A DNA stretch of 16,569 nt from an uncultured Chitinophagaceae bacterium (GCA_946885665.1 CAMPGT010000056.1:1-16569), one strand, 5' to 3'. Positions 1 to 7,976 are shown, counted from the stretch's first letter. The notes: generated by a model from the sequence alone, not told the origin. A program made the numbers and translations.

Positions 1-1
1 C

Positions 2-112
2 AGGTATAGAGGTCAGGTGAAACCGGTGGATGCAGCCATTATCAAGGATGCCATCAACGGAAAGTATCCGAGTGATCATTTCTTTATGCAGGCAGATTTT
101 GTTATCGAATAA
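2..112 (+). CDS. Endonuclease/exonuclease/phosphatase (EEP) family protein, C-terminal fragment
   Basis: Only the last 36 codons are in the window; the gene starts upstream. The open frame ends at a TAA at 110-112. Near the end it contains YPSDHFFMQADFVIE, which matches the terminal signature of the EEP (DNase I/sphingomyelinase/inositol phosphatase) fold: a Ser-Asp-His triad whose His is the catalytic residue, followed by a closing beta strand. The metallophosphoesterase gene follows after 11 bases, so the two are probably co-transcribed. Together with the GDPD-family protein at the operon's far end, this suggests a phosphodiesterase rather than a nuclease, but that is inference. Signal peptide and substrate cannot be judged from the fragment. 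Confidence 0.6.
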   Translation, partial: RYRGQVKPVDAAIIKDAINGKYPSDHFFMQADFVIE

Positions 113-123
113 AAATCTTTATC

Positions 124-1233
124 ATGAAAAAAAGAATTGTTGGTTGGGTACTCCTCTTTTTGTTGACTGCGAATGTCGGTTTGTCGCAGCAGAAATATCA
201 AAAGCCCGTACTGGAACATGAAGGCTCCTGGTCTTTGATAATGGTCCCCGATCTTCAGAACTATGTTAAATGGCAAAGAAATCAGCCCCTGATGGACCTG
301 ATGATGGCGTGGATAGTAGACAATATCGATTCGCTGAATGTCAAAATGGTCGTTGGCGTAGGCGATTTAGTGGAGAACGATGAAAAGATCACCAACGATT
401 ACGACGGCGATCAAACAACGCAAAGCCAGTGGCAGGCTGTTTCAAAAGCGTTTGCGAGGCTGGATGGAAAAGTTCCCTACATCGCGGCAACCGGCAACCA
501 CGATTACAGCATTGACAGGAAAGGCAATCGTACGTCGCATTACAGTGAATTTTTTTCTACCGACAGAAATTACCGGAACCAGAAAATATTGGTGCAGAAC
601 AGCAGGAACGAACAGGGAAAACCCACACTGGAAAATTCGGCTTACGAGATAAAGGGACTGAATGGAAAGGATTATTTGTTTATGACGGTTGAATACGGAC
701 CCAGAGACACGGTGCTCACATGGGCAAAAAAGGTAGCTGCACTCGAGCAATACAAGAATCATCGTGTGATTTTGGCAACACATAATTATTTGAATCAAAA
801 AGATGCGCATACTGGCGGCGAAATAAGGTGGCTGTACTGGGAACCTTATAATATTGATAATGAGATCCAGAAATCACCGCGCATCCAATTGCCCAATGCA
901 AACAATGGCCAACAGATTTGGGAAAAGCTGGTACAGCCTTCTTCCAACATCGAAATGGTATTATGCGGTCACGTTTCCGGGGAAGGATATAGAATGGATA
1001 AGAACAAGGCGGGAAAATCTGTACACCAGATATTGTTTGATGCGCAATCGATGGGTGGCGGCCACCGCTATGGGAATGGCGGCGACGGCTGGTTGCGGAT
1101 ACTGGAATTTTTCCCGGATGGGAAAACAGTGAAGGTGAAAACATTTTCGCCATTTTTCGGGATATCTCCCACAACACGTCAGTTCGCCTGGAAAAAAGAC
1201 GCCAGGAATGAGTACACGATAACATTCGATTAG
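124..1233 (+). CDS. Exported calcineurin-like metallophosphoesterase
   Basis: Predicted binuclear-metal phosphoesterase of 369 aa. Residues 1-21 form a signal peptide (KKR, a hydrophobic stretch, then GLS) with likely cleavage before QQ, so the enzyme should act in the periplasm or outside the cell. Metal and catalytic motifs occur in the family order: D43-x-Q45, G80-D81 with N85, G124-N125-H126-D127, H220 (ATHNY) and G282-H283-V-S285. The Gln in the first motif and the Ser in place of the last His depart from the textbook DxH and GHxH. The C-terminal part (VHQIL, a Gly-rich turn, GWLRILEF, FPDGKTV, TFSPFF) resembles a family of secreted metallophosphoesterases whose last motif is already variable. 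ATG at 124 is the only start that includes the signal peptide. It lies in an operon with transport and kinase genes, so it may dephosphorylate an external substrate before uptake. Substrate unknown. Confidence 0.88.
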   Translation: MKKRIVGWVLLFLLTANVGLSQQKYQKPVLEHEGSWSLIMVPDLQNYVKWQRNQPLMDLMMAWIVDNIDSLNVKMVVGVGDLVENDEKITNDYDGDQTTQSQWQAVSKAFARLDGKVPYIAATGNHDYSIDRKGNRTSHYSEFFSTDRNYRNQKILVQNSRNEQGKPTLENSAYEIKGLNGKDYLFMTVEYGPRDTVLTWAKKVAALEQYKNHRVILATHNYLNQKDAHTGGEIRWLYWEPYNIDNEIQKSPRIQLPNANNGQQIWEKLVQPSSNIEMVLCGHVSGEGYRMDKNKAGKSVHQILFDAQSMGGGHRYGNGGDGWLRILEFFPDGKTVKVKTFSPFFGISPTTRQFAWKKDARNEYTITFD

Positions 1234-1253
1234 TATAAAACAATGCTGCGCTC

Positions 1254-2531
1254 ATGAGCACCGACAATACGTTAACCAATAAGATCGGCATTCCGCCATC
1301 GCTGCTGCCCGCCTACCTCGGCATACTGCTTTTTATGATGGGAGACGGGATGGAGCAGGGATGGCTCAGCCCATACCTGATCGAGCGCGGCATGACCATA
1401 CAGCAAACAGCAACTTTGTTTACGGCCTATGGTGTGACCATTGCCGTTTCGTCGTGGTTTTCGGGAGTAATGGCCGAGTCGTTTACGCCTAAGAAAACAA
1501 TGCTGATCGGCATGCTCATATACCTTGCGGGTACCGCAGGTTTTATCGGCATTGGTATGGAGACGCTCGACTTTCCGGCAATGCTGATCACTTATGCGCT
1601 GCGCGGTTTCGGATACCCGTTATTCGCCTATTCATTTTTGGTGTGGATATCATATGTTACGCCACCTGCCATGCTCGGCCGTGCAGTGGGGTGGTTTTGG
1701 TTTGTGTTTACAGGAGGATTGAATGTACTGGGCGCATTTTATTCCAGTTGGGCCATTCGTGAACTGGGTCACATCCCGGCCTTGTGGAGCGCCGTATTCT
1801 GGGTGTTATTGGGAGGCGTATTTGCTTTAATACTGAATAAAGCGCCTTTCAGGGCAAATAAGCAGGCACAGCAAAACAAATGGAGCGAATTGGTAAAAGG
1901 GTTGACGATTGTTCGCACCGAGCCCAAGGTGGCACTGGGAGGAATCGTGCGGGTTATCAATACTACCGCACAGTTTGCGTTCCCGGTGTTCCTGCCTACT
2001 TATATGGCAGCGCACGGGTTCAGCACCACGGAGTGGCTGTACATCTGGGGAACCATCTTTACCAGCAACATCGCCTTCAATCTCATTTTTGGTTTTGTAG
2101 GAGATCGTTTTGGATGGCGGCAAACGATCACCTGGTTTGGCGGAGTCGGTTGTGGACTGACCACATTATTGCTGTATTACATTCCTCAGTACACAGACGG
2201 TAACTACTGGCTGGTAATGCTGGCCGGTATTGCTTGGGGCGCATGCCTCGCGGGGTATGTGCCGCTTTCGGCATTGGTTCCTTCCCTCGTAAGAAAAGAT
2301 AAAGGCGCCGCGATGGCGATTCTCAACCTGGGCGCCGGACTGGCGGTATTCGTGGGTCCGGCGATAGTGGCGATATTCATTGGCAGTGCAGGCGCCGAAG
2401 GCGTGGTATGGATACTGGCGGCATTATACTTTATCAGCGCCATATTGACCCGATTTATCACGTTGCCGCAATCGGCTAAAGATATTGACACCCAACTAAC
2501 TGCTCAGGGCACCTCGGTGTTGTCATCGTGA
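1254..2531 (+). CDS. MFS transporter, polyol permease (RbtT/DalT/CsbX-like) family
   Basis: A 425-aa inner-membrane protein with about twelve hydrophobic helices in two halves, as in the major facilitator superfamily. The sequence RGFGYPLFAYSFLVW (about residues 117-131) and the GWFWFVFTGGLNVLG stretch (about 144-158) match the small polyol permease family that includes the ribitol and D-arabitol transporters RbtT and DalT. Transport would be secondary, probably proton-coupled, and a pentitol or related polyol is the family-based guess. The gene starts 20 bases after the metallophosphoesterase. A four-codon frame (ATG at 1243, TGA at 1255-1257) overlaps its ATG at 1254 and could couple translation, but may be chance. 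The downstream dehydrogenase and two kinases fit a role as importer of their substrate. Confidence 0.87.
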   Translation: MSTDNTLTNKIGIPPSLLPAYLGILLFMMGDGMEQGWLSPYLIERGMTIQQTATLFTAYGVTIAVSSWFSGVMAESFTPKKTMLIGMLIYLAGTAGFIGIGMETLDFPAMLITYALRGFGYPLFAYSFLVWISYVTPPAMLGRAVGWFWFVFTGGLNVLGAFYSSWAIRELGHIPALWSAVFWVLLGGVFALILNKAPFRANKQAQQNKWSELVKGLTIVRTEPKVALGGIVRVINTTAQFAFPVFLPTYMAAHGFSTTEWLYIWGTIFTSNIAFNLIFGFVGDRFGWRQTITWFGGVGCGLTTLLLYYIPQYTDGNYWLVMLAGIAWGACLAGYVPLSALVPSLVRKDKGAAMAILNLGAGLAVFVGPAIVAIFIGSAGAEGVVWILAALYFISAILTRFITLPQSAKDIDTQLTAQGTSVLSS

Positions 2532-2557
2532 GGCCTAAGCAAATTTGTTAACTATTA

Positions 2558-3577
2558 ATGAGAAATATGAGAGTATTAGTAACTGCCCCATATCACGAGA
2601 AAGGGTTGTTTGATGTAAAACAGGATCTGGGAGAAGTGATATACCGTCCCTGGAAAGAAAACGGACGTGCTTACAACGAAGATGAACTGATGGCGCTGCT
2701 GTACGAAACGGAGGCAGAGGCACTCATCACCGAACATGACCATGTAACCGAGAAAGTAATTACCGCCAATGCACACCTGCAGTTCATTGGTGTGTGCAGG
2801 GGAACGCCTTCCAATGTGGCATTGGCTGCAGCCACACGCCATGGCATCCCTGTTTTTTTTACACCTGCCCGCAATGCACAGGCAGTTGCAGAAATCTTTA
2901 TTTCAAACGTCATTGCTTTTATGCGCCACACCCTGCCCGCCGTCAACTGGCTGCGCGACCGGCAGTGGAACAACGGCGCGCATGCTTCTTACCTGGCCTT
3001 TAAAGGAAACGAACTCGCCGGGAAGAAAATTGGCATGGTGGGGTTTGGCGCCATTGGTCAGCTGATAGCAAAGCTGGTAAAAAATTATCCATGCAGCATA
3101 TGCTATCATGATCCGTACATCGATGCATCGGCATTTCCATCTTACCAGCAGCTCAGCCTCGAAGAGGTTTTTTCTGCGAGTGATATTGTATCCGTGCATT
3201 TGCCGGTAACGGCGGACACCAAAGGTCTGATCGACGGCAAATACTTTGAATTGATGAAACCCGATGCCATTTTTGTCAATACCGCCAGGGCGGTGGTGGT
3301 CGATAGAAATGATCTCTATAGCGCATTGTCGAAAAATAAAATCCGGGGAGCCATTCTTGATGTATTCGACAATGAACCTCCGGACGAGCTCGATTACAAA
3401 ATAATTGATCTGCAAAATGTATTGCCAACGCCGCATATCGCCGGGGCAACACATGAAGTGGAAGACCATCACGTGCACATTCTGAATGCGGCATTGGTGG
3501 AATGGTTTGTTCATGGAAAACATACCGCCGACAGGTTGGCGAACAAAGAAATATTGTCATCGTATATTCAACGATAA
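2558..3577 (+). CDS. D-isomer-specific 2-hydroxyacid dehydrogenase (3-phosphoglycerate dehydrogenase-like)
   Basis: A 339-aa cytoplasmic NAD-dependent oxidoreductase. The substrate half carries the CRGTPSNV and GIPVFFTPARNAQAVAE segments (about residues 80-112). The cofactor domain has VGFGAIG (161-167) and an acidic residue at D185 ending the second strand, which favours NAD over NADP. The catalytic triad is R244 (NTARA), E273 (DNEPP) and H293 (PHIAGAT). The family oxidises D-2-hydroxyacids or reduces 2-oxoacids, so it is not an obvious polyol dehydrogenase. Serine biosynthesis seems unlikely because no serC or serB is nearby, no ACT domain is present, and the gene is wedged between a permease and two sugar kinases. 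A sugar-acid or other carbohydrate-derived hydroxyacid is more likely, but unproven. ATG at 2558 is used; an in-frame ATG at 2567 is possible. Confidence 0.88.
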   Translation: MRNMRVLVTAPYHEKGLFDVKQDLGEVIYRPWKENGRAYNEDELMALLYETEAEALITEHDHVTEKVITANAHLQFIGVCRGTPSNVALAAATRHGIPVFFTPARNAQAVAEIFISNVIAFMRHTLPAVNWLRDRQWNNGAHASYLAFKGNELAGKKIGMVGFGAIGQLIAKLVKNYPCSICYHDPYIDASAFPSYQQLSLEEVFSASDIVSVHLPVTADTKGLIDGKYFELMKPDAIFVNTARAVVVDRNDLYSALSKNKIRGAILDVFDNEPPDELDYKIIDLQNVLPTPHIAGATHEVEDHHVHILNAALVEWFVHGKHTADRLANKEILSSYIQR

Positions 3578-3587
3578 AAGATAAGTG

Positions 3588-5042
3588 ATGAAACGACAGG
3601 ATGCATACCTGGTGCTTGATATTGGTACGGGCAATGTACGCTCGGCCATTGTGAGTCCGTCTGGTAACATATTAGGTGTGGCAAGAGCCGACATCCGTTA
3701 CTATCGCGACGAGCTGTACCCCGAATCCATTTACTTTAAACCGGATGAGCTGTGGGGCCAGCTAAAGGAACTGACCGAACAGGCATTGCAGCAGGCCGGC
3801 GAGGTACATATTAAAGCTGCCACCACTACCAGCCAGCGCGAAGGAATTGTACTGGTCGATCAATCTGGCAAAGCAGTTATCGGCTTGCCGAATATTGATC
3901 ATCGCGGCCGTGAATGGGAGGATCTGTATCCCGATAAAAGCAGGATATATCAGTTAACGGGACGCTATCCCACGTCGCTGTTCTCTGCTTATAAACTGGC
4001 AGGCATTCGTGAGCGAAGAATTGATGTTTGGAACAATCTTTCTTTTTTTCTCAGCATCAGCGATTGGGCCGCCTGGGAGTTAAGCGGGATACCCGTGTAC
4101 GAACATTCGCAGGCGTCGGAAACCTTGCTGTATGATGTGGCGGCAGGAAAATGGAGTGAAGCGTTGTGCGAATTGTTTGGTATCTCACAAAAAGTGCTGC
4201 CATCGCTTTCGCCATCGGGCAGCGTGGTGGGTAAAGTAAAAAAGAGCATTGCGGGATCATGGAAGCTCGACGCTGAAACGTCCATCGTTACCGGTGGCGG
4301 CGATACGCAAATGGCCATTAAGAGCACCTCACCTTCGGTGGGTGATGTGGTGATCGTTTCGGGCACTACCACGCCGGTGGTGAAGCTGGAGGGAAGTTAT
4401 ATAACTGATAAAAAAGAAAGAACCTGGACAAGCAGGGACATTGCCGCCGGCCGTTTCGTATTCGAAGCGAATGCGGGTGTTACGGGGTTGAATTACCAAC
4501 GGCTGAAAGAAGTTTTTTATCCAACCGAGGGCTATGACGTTATTGAAAAGGAGTTGGCCGAAAATACTTACAGGCGTTGTACCGCATCGCTGGGGTCACT
4601 CGTTGCAGGCGAAAAAAAACCGGTGCTGCAGGGTGGTTTTCTGTTCCCGGTACCCGTGTCGCATGAGCTTAGCCGCAGCAGCTTCGTTTGGGCCACGCTG
4701 CTGGATATTTCCTTCTCTATTGCCGAGAATTATAAGGTGCTGGCCGAAGTGTCGGGTCATGATGCCGGTTATATTTGGGCCTGCGGCGGCGGCCTGCAAA
4801 GCAAAGCACTGCGCAACATGATTGCGGCCGTAACTGGTAAAGAAATACGCGTATCGAACGGCTTTGAACAGGCATCGGTAGTGGGCGGCGCCATGCTTTG
4901 CAATGAAGCGCTTCGGCTTGCAGTTCACAGAGAAGGGGACGTACTGGAAAGTTCAGTCGCCCGTGCAGAAGAAGCAGAAACGTACAAAGTATTTTATGAC
5001 CAATGGAAAGCGACAAGAGAGCAGTTCAGGACAATTAGTTAA
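3588..5042 (+). CDS. FGGY-family carbohydrate kinase, resembling autoinducer-2 kinase LsrK
   Basis: A 484-aa ATP-dependent kinase with the two actin-like domains of the FGGY family. The N-terminal phosphate loop is LDIGTGNVR (10-18). SQREGIVL (82-89) resembles the same region of LsrK. GGGDTQ (236-241) supplies the probable catalytic base D239, SGTTTP (258-263) is the ATP-side loop, and ACGGGLQSKALRNM (398-411) and VVGGAM complete the C-terminal domain. LsrK phosphorylates the signal molecule AI-2, a C5 compound. Similar proteins are often annotated LsrK without proof, so the substrate is left open; no lsr transporter or lsrF/lsrG homologue is visible. ATG at 3588 is preferred over the in-frame GTG immediately before it, 10 bases after the dehydrogenase stop. 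Two TAA codons in a row end the gene. Confidence 0.87.
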   Translation: MKRQDAYLVLDIGTGNVRSAIVSPSGNILGVARADIRYYRDELYPESIYFKPDELWGQLKELTEQALQQAGEVHIKAATTTSQREGIVLVDQSGKAVIGLPNIDHRGREWEDLYPDKSRIYQLTGRYPTSLFSAYKLAGIRERRIDVWNNLSFFLSISDWAAWELSGIPVYEHSQASETLLYDVAAGKWSEALCELFGISQKVLPSLSPSGSVVGKVKKSIAGSWKLDAETSIVTGGGDTQMAIKSTSPSVGDVVIVSGTTTPVVKLEGSYITDKKERTWTSRDIAAGRFVFEANAGVTGLNYQRLKEVFYPTEGYDVIEKELAENTYRRCTASLGSLVAGEKKPVLQGGFLFPVPVSHELSRSSFVWATLLDISFSIAENYKVLAEVSGHDAGYIWACGGGLQSKALRNMIAAVTGKEIRVSNGFEQASVVGGAMLCNEALRLAVHREGDVLESSVARAEEAETYKVFYDQWKATREQFRTIS

Positions 5043-5047
5043 TAAGA

Positions 5048-6490
5048 ATGAGTAAGGCATATTTTATTGGGATCGATATCGGCACGCAGGGTGCAAGAGT
5101 GGTGTTGCTGGATGAAGTTGGCGCACAGCTCGCAGCGAAAGAGGAAGTGTTTCCTTTCAATGAACGGTTGCGCGAAGAACAATCTCCCGACATGTGGTGG
5201 GATGGCTGTTGCCGCCTGGTTCCTGCATTAGTCAATGAAGTAAAAGAAGATATCCCGTTAGAGAAGATAAAAGCGGTGGCGGTTACTTCCACGTCGGGTA
5301 CCATCATCCCGTTGGACCAACGGTTTCAACCGCTGCATCCTGCCATCATGTACAGCGATCCGCGATCTGCAAAAGAGGCCGCATTTTGCAAAGAAATTGC
5401 AATACATGAAGTGAAGGCCGGTTATACCGCTTTCAATGCATCCAGCGGATTAGCAAAGATGCTGTGGTTCGTGTACCAATTCCCCGAAAGGGTTTCGGGT
5501 TTGCATAAATTCATTCACGCAGCGGATTTTATTACAGGACGATTATCCGGAGAATATGGTGTAACGGATTATACCAATGCGATGAAGTCGGGCTATGATA
5601 TTCATCAGTACCAATGGCCGGAATACATCACCGACAAAATCGGTATTCGTAAGGAATGGCTGCAGCAGGTGAAGCCGTCGGGCGAACCGGTGGGAACGAT
5701 AAGGAGCGATCTTGCTGCGCAATGGGGGCTGCCGCAGGGAGTGACCGTAACAACAGCGGTGACGGATGGCTGCGCATCGCAAATTGCTTCGGGCGCAGCC
5801 GGTCCCGGTCAGTGGAACACCACGATCGGTACCACGCTGGTGATAAAGGGTGTCACAGAAGAGGAAGTGATCGATCCCACAGGAACGATATACAATCATC
5901 GCCACCCTATGGGTTATTGGATGCCGGGCGGCGCCAGCAATACCGGCGCCGATTGGGTGAGCAAACTATTTGCGGGAGAGGATCTGCAACAGTTGAGTGA
6001 AAAGTCCGCTGAACATTTACCGGCAGTGCCGCTGGCATGGCCATTGTTGCAAAAGGGTGAACGATTCCCGTTTCTTGCGCCGCACGCCGTTGGATTTTGG
6101 CCGGAGGGAGATGCGGTAGAGAAATTTACCGCCTGTATGGAAGGCGTGGCATTTATCGAGCGGTACGCGTATGAAGGGATTTCATCGTTATCCGGTAAAA
6201 AAACAGCGCGTGTGTTCTCGGCGGGCGGAGGCAGCAAAAGCGACACCTGGCTGCGCATCAGGAGCTGCGTGATGAACGTTCCCATTTGCAAAATGAAAAA
6301 TGTATCGGGAGCGGCCGGTGCAGCGATATTGGCGGCGTCGCGAACCTTTTATTCCTCTTTGCAGGAAGCGGCCAGTGCAATGGTTGCCCCTGCATTAACC
6401 GTGCTGCCGGATGCTGGATTGGCAAGTGCCTACGATGAGAAATACAAAAGGTTTATTGAAGAATTGAAAGCAAGAAAAATATTGAATTGA
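5048..6490 (+). CDS. FGGY-family carbohydrate kinase, D-ribulokinase/xylulokinase-like
   Basis: A second FGGY kinase of 480 aa, clearly different from its neighbour. Recognisable parts are GIDIGTQGAR (8-17), TSTSGTIIPLD (80-90), YSDPRS (102-107), ASSGLAKMLW (131-140) and TDGCASQ (239-245) with probable catalytic base D240. NTTIGTTLVIKG, then YNHRHP and PGGASNTGADWVS (about 293-305), complete the set. The GGASNTG and HR signatures resemble the short D-ribulose kinase group found in cyanobacteria and plants rather than AraB, which is about 80 residues longer. A ketopentose such as D-ribulose would fit a polyol permease partner, but xylulose or another ketose is possible. It follows the first kinase after 5 bases and precedes the phosphatase by 2, so it is translated from the same message. 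Confidence 0.86.
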   Translation: MSKAYFIGIDIGTQGARVVLLDEVGAQLAAKEEVFPFNERLREEQSPDMWWDGCCRLVPALVNEVKEDIPLEKIKAVAVTSTSGTIIPLDQRFQPLHPAIMYSDPRSAKEAAFCKEIAIHEVKAGYTAFNASSGLAKMLWFVYQFPERVSGLHKFIHAADFITGRLSGEYGVTDYTNAMKSGYDIHQYQWPEYITDKIGIRKEWLQQVKPSGEPVGTIRSDLAAQWGLPQGVTVTTAVTDGCASQIASGAAGPGQWNTTIGTTLVIKGVTEEEVIDPTGTIYNHRHPMGYWMPGGASNTGADWVSKLFAGEDLQQLSEKSAEHLPAVPLAWPLLQKGERFPFLAPHAVGFWPEGDAVEKFTACMEGVAFIERYAYEGISSLSGKKTARVFSAGGGSKSDTWLRIRSCVMNVPICKMKNVSGAAGAAILAASRTFYSSLQEAASAMVAPALTVLPDAGLASAYDEKYKRFIEELKARKILN

Positions 6491-6492
6491 GT

Positions 6493-7092
6493 ATGCTGAA
6501 GATATTTTTACTCCGTCATGGTGAAACGGCCTGGAACGCAGACAACAATCGCTACTGCGGACGTTCAGACATTCCTCTTACCGAAAAAGGCATACGCCAG
6601 GCCGAAGAAGTGAAGAAACAAATGAAGGGTATCGAATTGACAAAAGTATTTTCTTCACCATTGCAGCGCGCATTTACTACGGCCCGCATCGCATCCGGGA
6701 GGGAACCCATAAAAGATGACCGGTTAACAGAGGCTGATTTCGGTGCATGGGAGGGAAAAACAAAAGAGGAATTTATTGCAGAAAATGAATCGCTGTGGCT
6801 CGACTGGATGAGCGATCCCGCAATACACCGTGCCGGTGGCAGCGGTGAAACCGGCGCGCAGATTGTGGCGCGAGTGAGCGATTTTTTCCGTTCCCTGCAA
6901 CATACCTGTCACGAAGGAAATATCATGGTGGTGGGGCACAACGGCATTAACCGCCTGTACATGGCAAGCAAGCTGGGTATGCCATTAAAAAATTATCGCC
7001 AGTTGGTTCAGCAAAATTCTTCCATCACCTGCTTCACGCTCGATGATAAGGGAACGCTTACGCTCGAACTACTTAATTCAAAACTTCGGTAA
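6493..7092 (+). CDS. Histidine phosphatase (phosphoglycerate mutase-like) family protein
   Basis: A 199-aa cytoplasmic enzyme of the histidine phosphatase superfamily, branch 1. It shows the catalytic LLRHGET (H9), SSPLQRA with R59, LTEADFGAWEG with the probable proton donor E80, and VVGHNG with H149. The length of about 200 aa matches alpha-ribazole phosphatase, cofactor-dependent mutase-like phosphatases and broad sugar-phosphate phosphatases, and these cannot be separated by sight. ATG at 6493 is chosen because it puts RHG at the usual position; an in-frame TTG at 6487 lies inside the previous gene. In this operon it may remove phosphate from a sugar-phosphate intermediate or detoxify a dead-end product made by the kinases. 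No cobalamin genes are nearby to support a ribazole role. Confidence 0.86.
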   Translation: MLKIFLLRHGETAWNADNNRYCGRSDIPLTEKGIRQAEEVKKQMKGIELTKVFSSPLQRAFTTARIASGREPIKDDRLTEADFGAWEGKTKEEFIAENESLWLDWMSDPAIHRAGGSGETGAQIVARVSDFFRSLQHTCHEGNIMVVGHNGINRLYMASKLGMPLKNYRQLVQQNSSITCFTLDDKGTLTLELLNSKLR

Positions 7093-7103
7093 AACCATTC
7101 AGT

Positions 7104-7976
7104 ATGCTCAGGATCAGCTTTTTACTTGCATCTTTGTTGGCTGTTTCGGCAGGATATTCGCAGTTACATACGTTGGGTATAAAAAGCTATTCGGAGCTTC
7201 AGTCTTTTTTTCACTACGTGGGTAAAAATGCCCGCATCATCAGCGGCCACCGTGGCAGCCATATTGCCGGATATCCCGAGAATGCCATTGAAACATTCGA
7301 GCATGTATTGAAGCACACGCCGGCTTTTTTTGAAATAGACCCGCGCCTTACAAAAGACAGCGTGATTGTGCTGCTGCATGATGCCACACTCGACAGAACA
7401 ACCACCGGCAAAGGTAAACTGGCCGATTTTACATGGGAAGAAGTGAAGAAGCTTCGGTTAAAAGACAGCAACGGAAAAGTGACACCTTATCGCATCCCTA
7501 CTTTGCAGGAGGCCATTGAGTGGGCCAGGGGAAAAACAGTGCTTAACCTGGATAAGAAGGATGTTCCCCTCGCCATGACCGCGGAGATAATCAGGAAAAA
7601 TAATGCGGGCAGCTTTGTGATGGTTACGGTGCACAATGCGCAACAGGCGAAGTTTTATTATGACGATGATCCGGAGCGGATGATCTCGGCGTTTGTTAAG
7701 ACCGGGAAAGCTATGAAAGAGTATGAGGCCGCCGGTGTGCCGTGGAAGAATATGATTGCCTATATCGGTTCTGAAAATAAGCCAGGTAATCAAAAGATGT
7801 TTGACCGCCTGCATGACAAAGGCGTGATGTGCATGATTTCCGCTGCGCCGGTGTATGACAAGCTGCCCACTGTTGAGGAAAGAGCAGAAGCCTATCGGGA
7901 TATATTTAAGCAGGGCGCCGACATTCTAGAATCCGACCTTCCCGTTGAAGTAGCGGAGGCTGTTCATCGGCTCTGA
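7104..7976 (+). CDS. Exported glycerophosphodiester phosphodiesterase (GDPD) family protein
   Basis: A 290-aa TIM-barrel phosphodiesterase that releases an alcohol and a phosphomonoester from a glycerophosphodiester-type substrate. Residues 1-19 form a signal peptide ending AGYS with mature Gln next, so it is periplasmic or secreted. The GDPD motif is complete: H49-R50-G, PEN (58-60), E77-I-D79 as metal ligands, H92-D93, then LDRTTTGKGKL. The later LNLDKKD segment corresponds to the strand carrying another acidic ligand and is common in this subgroup. It is the last gene of the operon, 11 bases after the phosphatase. Its 3' end overlaps the convergent methyltransferase gene by 13 bases. With the EEP and metallophosphoesterase genes it suggests extracellular phosphodiester breakdown. 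The true substrate may not be a glycerol compound. Confidence 0.9.
   Translation: MLRISFLLASLLAVSAGYSQLHTLGIKSYSELQSFFHYVGKNARIISGHRGSHIAGYPENAIETFEHVLKHTPAFFEIDPRLTKDSVIVLLHDATLDRTTTGKGKLADFTWEEVKKLRLKDSNGKVTPYRIPTLQEAIEWARGKTVLNLDKKDVPLAMTAEIIRKNNAGSFVMVTVHNAQQAKFYYDDDPERMISAFVKTGKAMKEYEAAGVPWKNMIAYIGSENKPGNQKMFDRLHDKGVMCMISAAPVYDKLPTVEERAEAYRDIFKQGADILESDLPVEVAEAVHRL

Noticed and set aside
716..1291. Minus-strand open frame of 191 codons
   Set aside because: It lies opposite the well-supported metallophosphoesterase gene and runs into the MFS gene start. Its product shows no recognisable domain.
2520..2547. TTG-N17-CAAATTTG, promoter-like, before the dehydrogenase gene
   Set aside because: The -7 element has a mismatch at its first base and would start transcription only a few bases before the ATG, inside a tightly packed operon.
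2903..3523. Minus-strand open frame of 206 codons
   Set aside because: It is antisense to the catalytic domain of the hydroxyacid dehydrogenase, and its His/Arg-rich product looks like a shadow frame.
3588..5042. Naming the first kinase lsrK and proposing an AI-2 uptake operon
   Set aside because: No Lsr transporter, LsrR, LsrF or LsrG homologue is present, and FGGY similarity alone does not fix the substrate.
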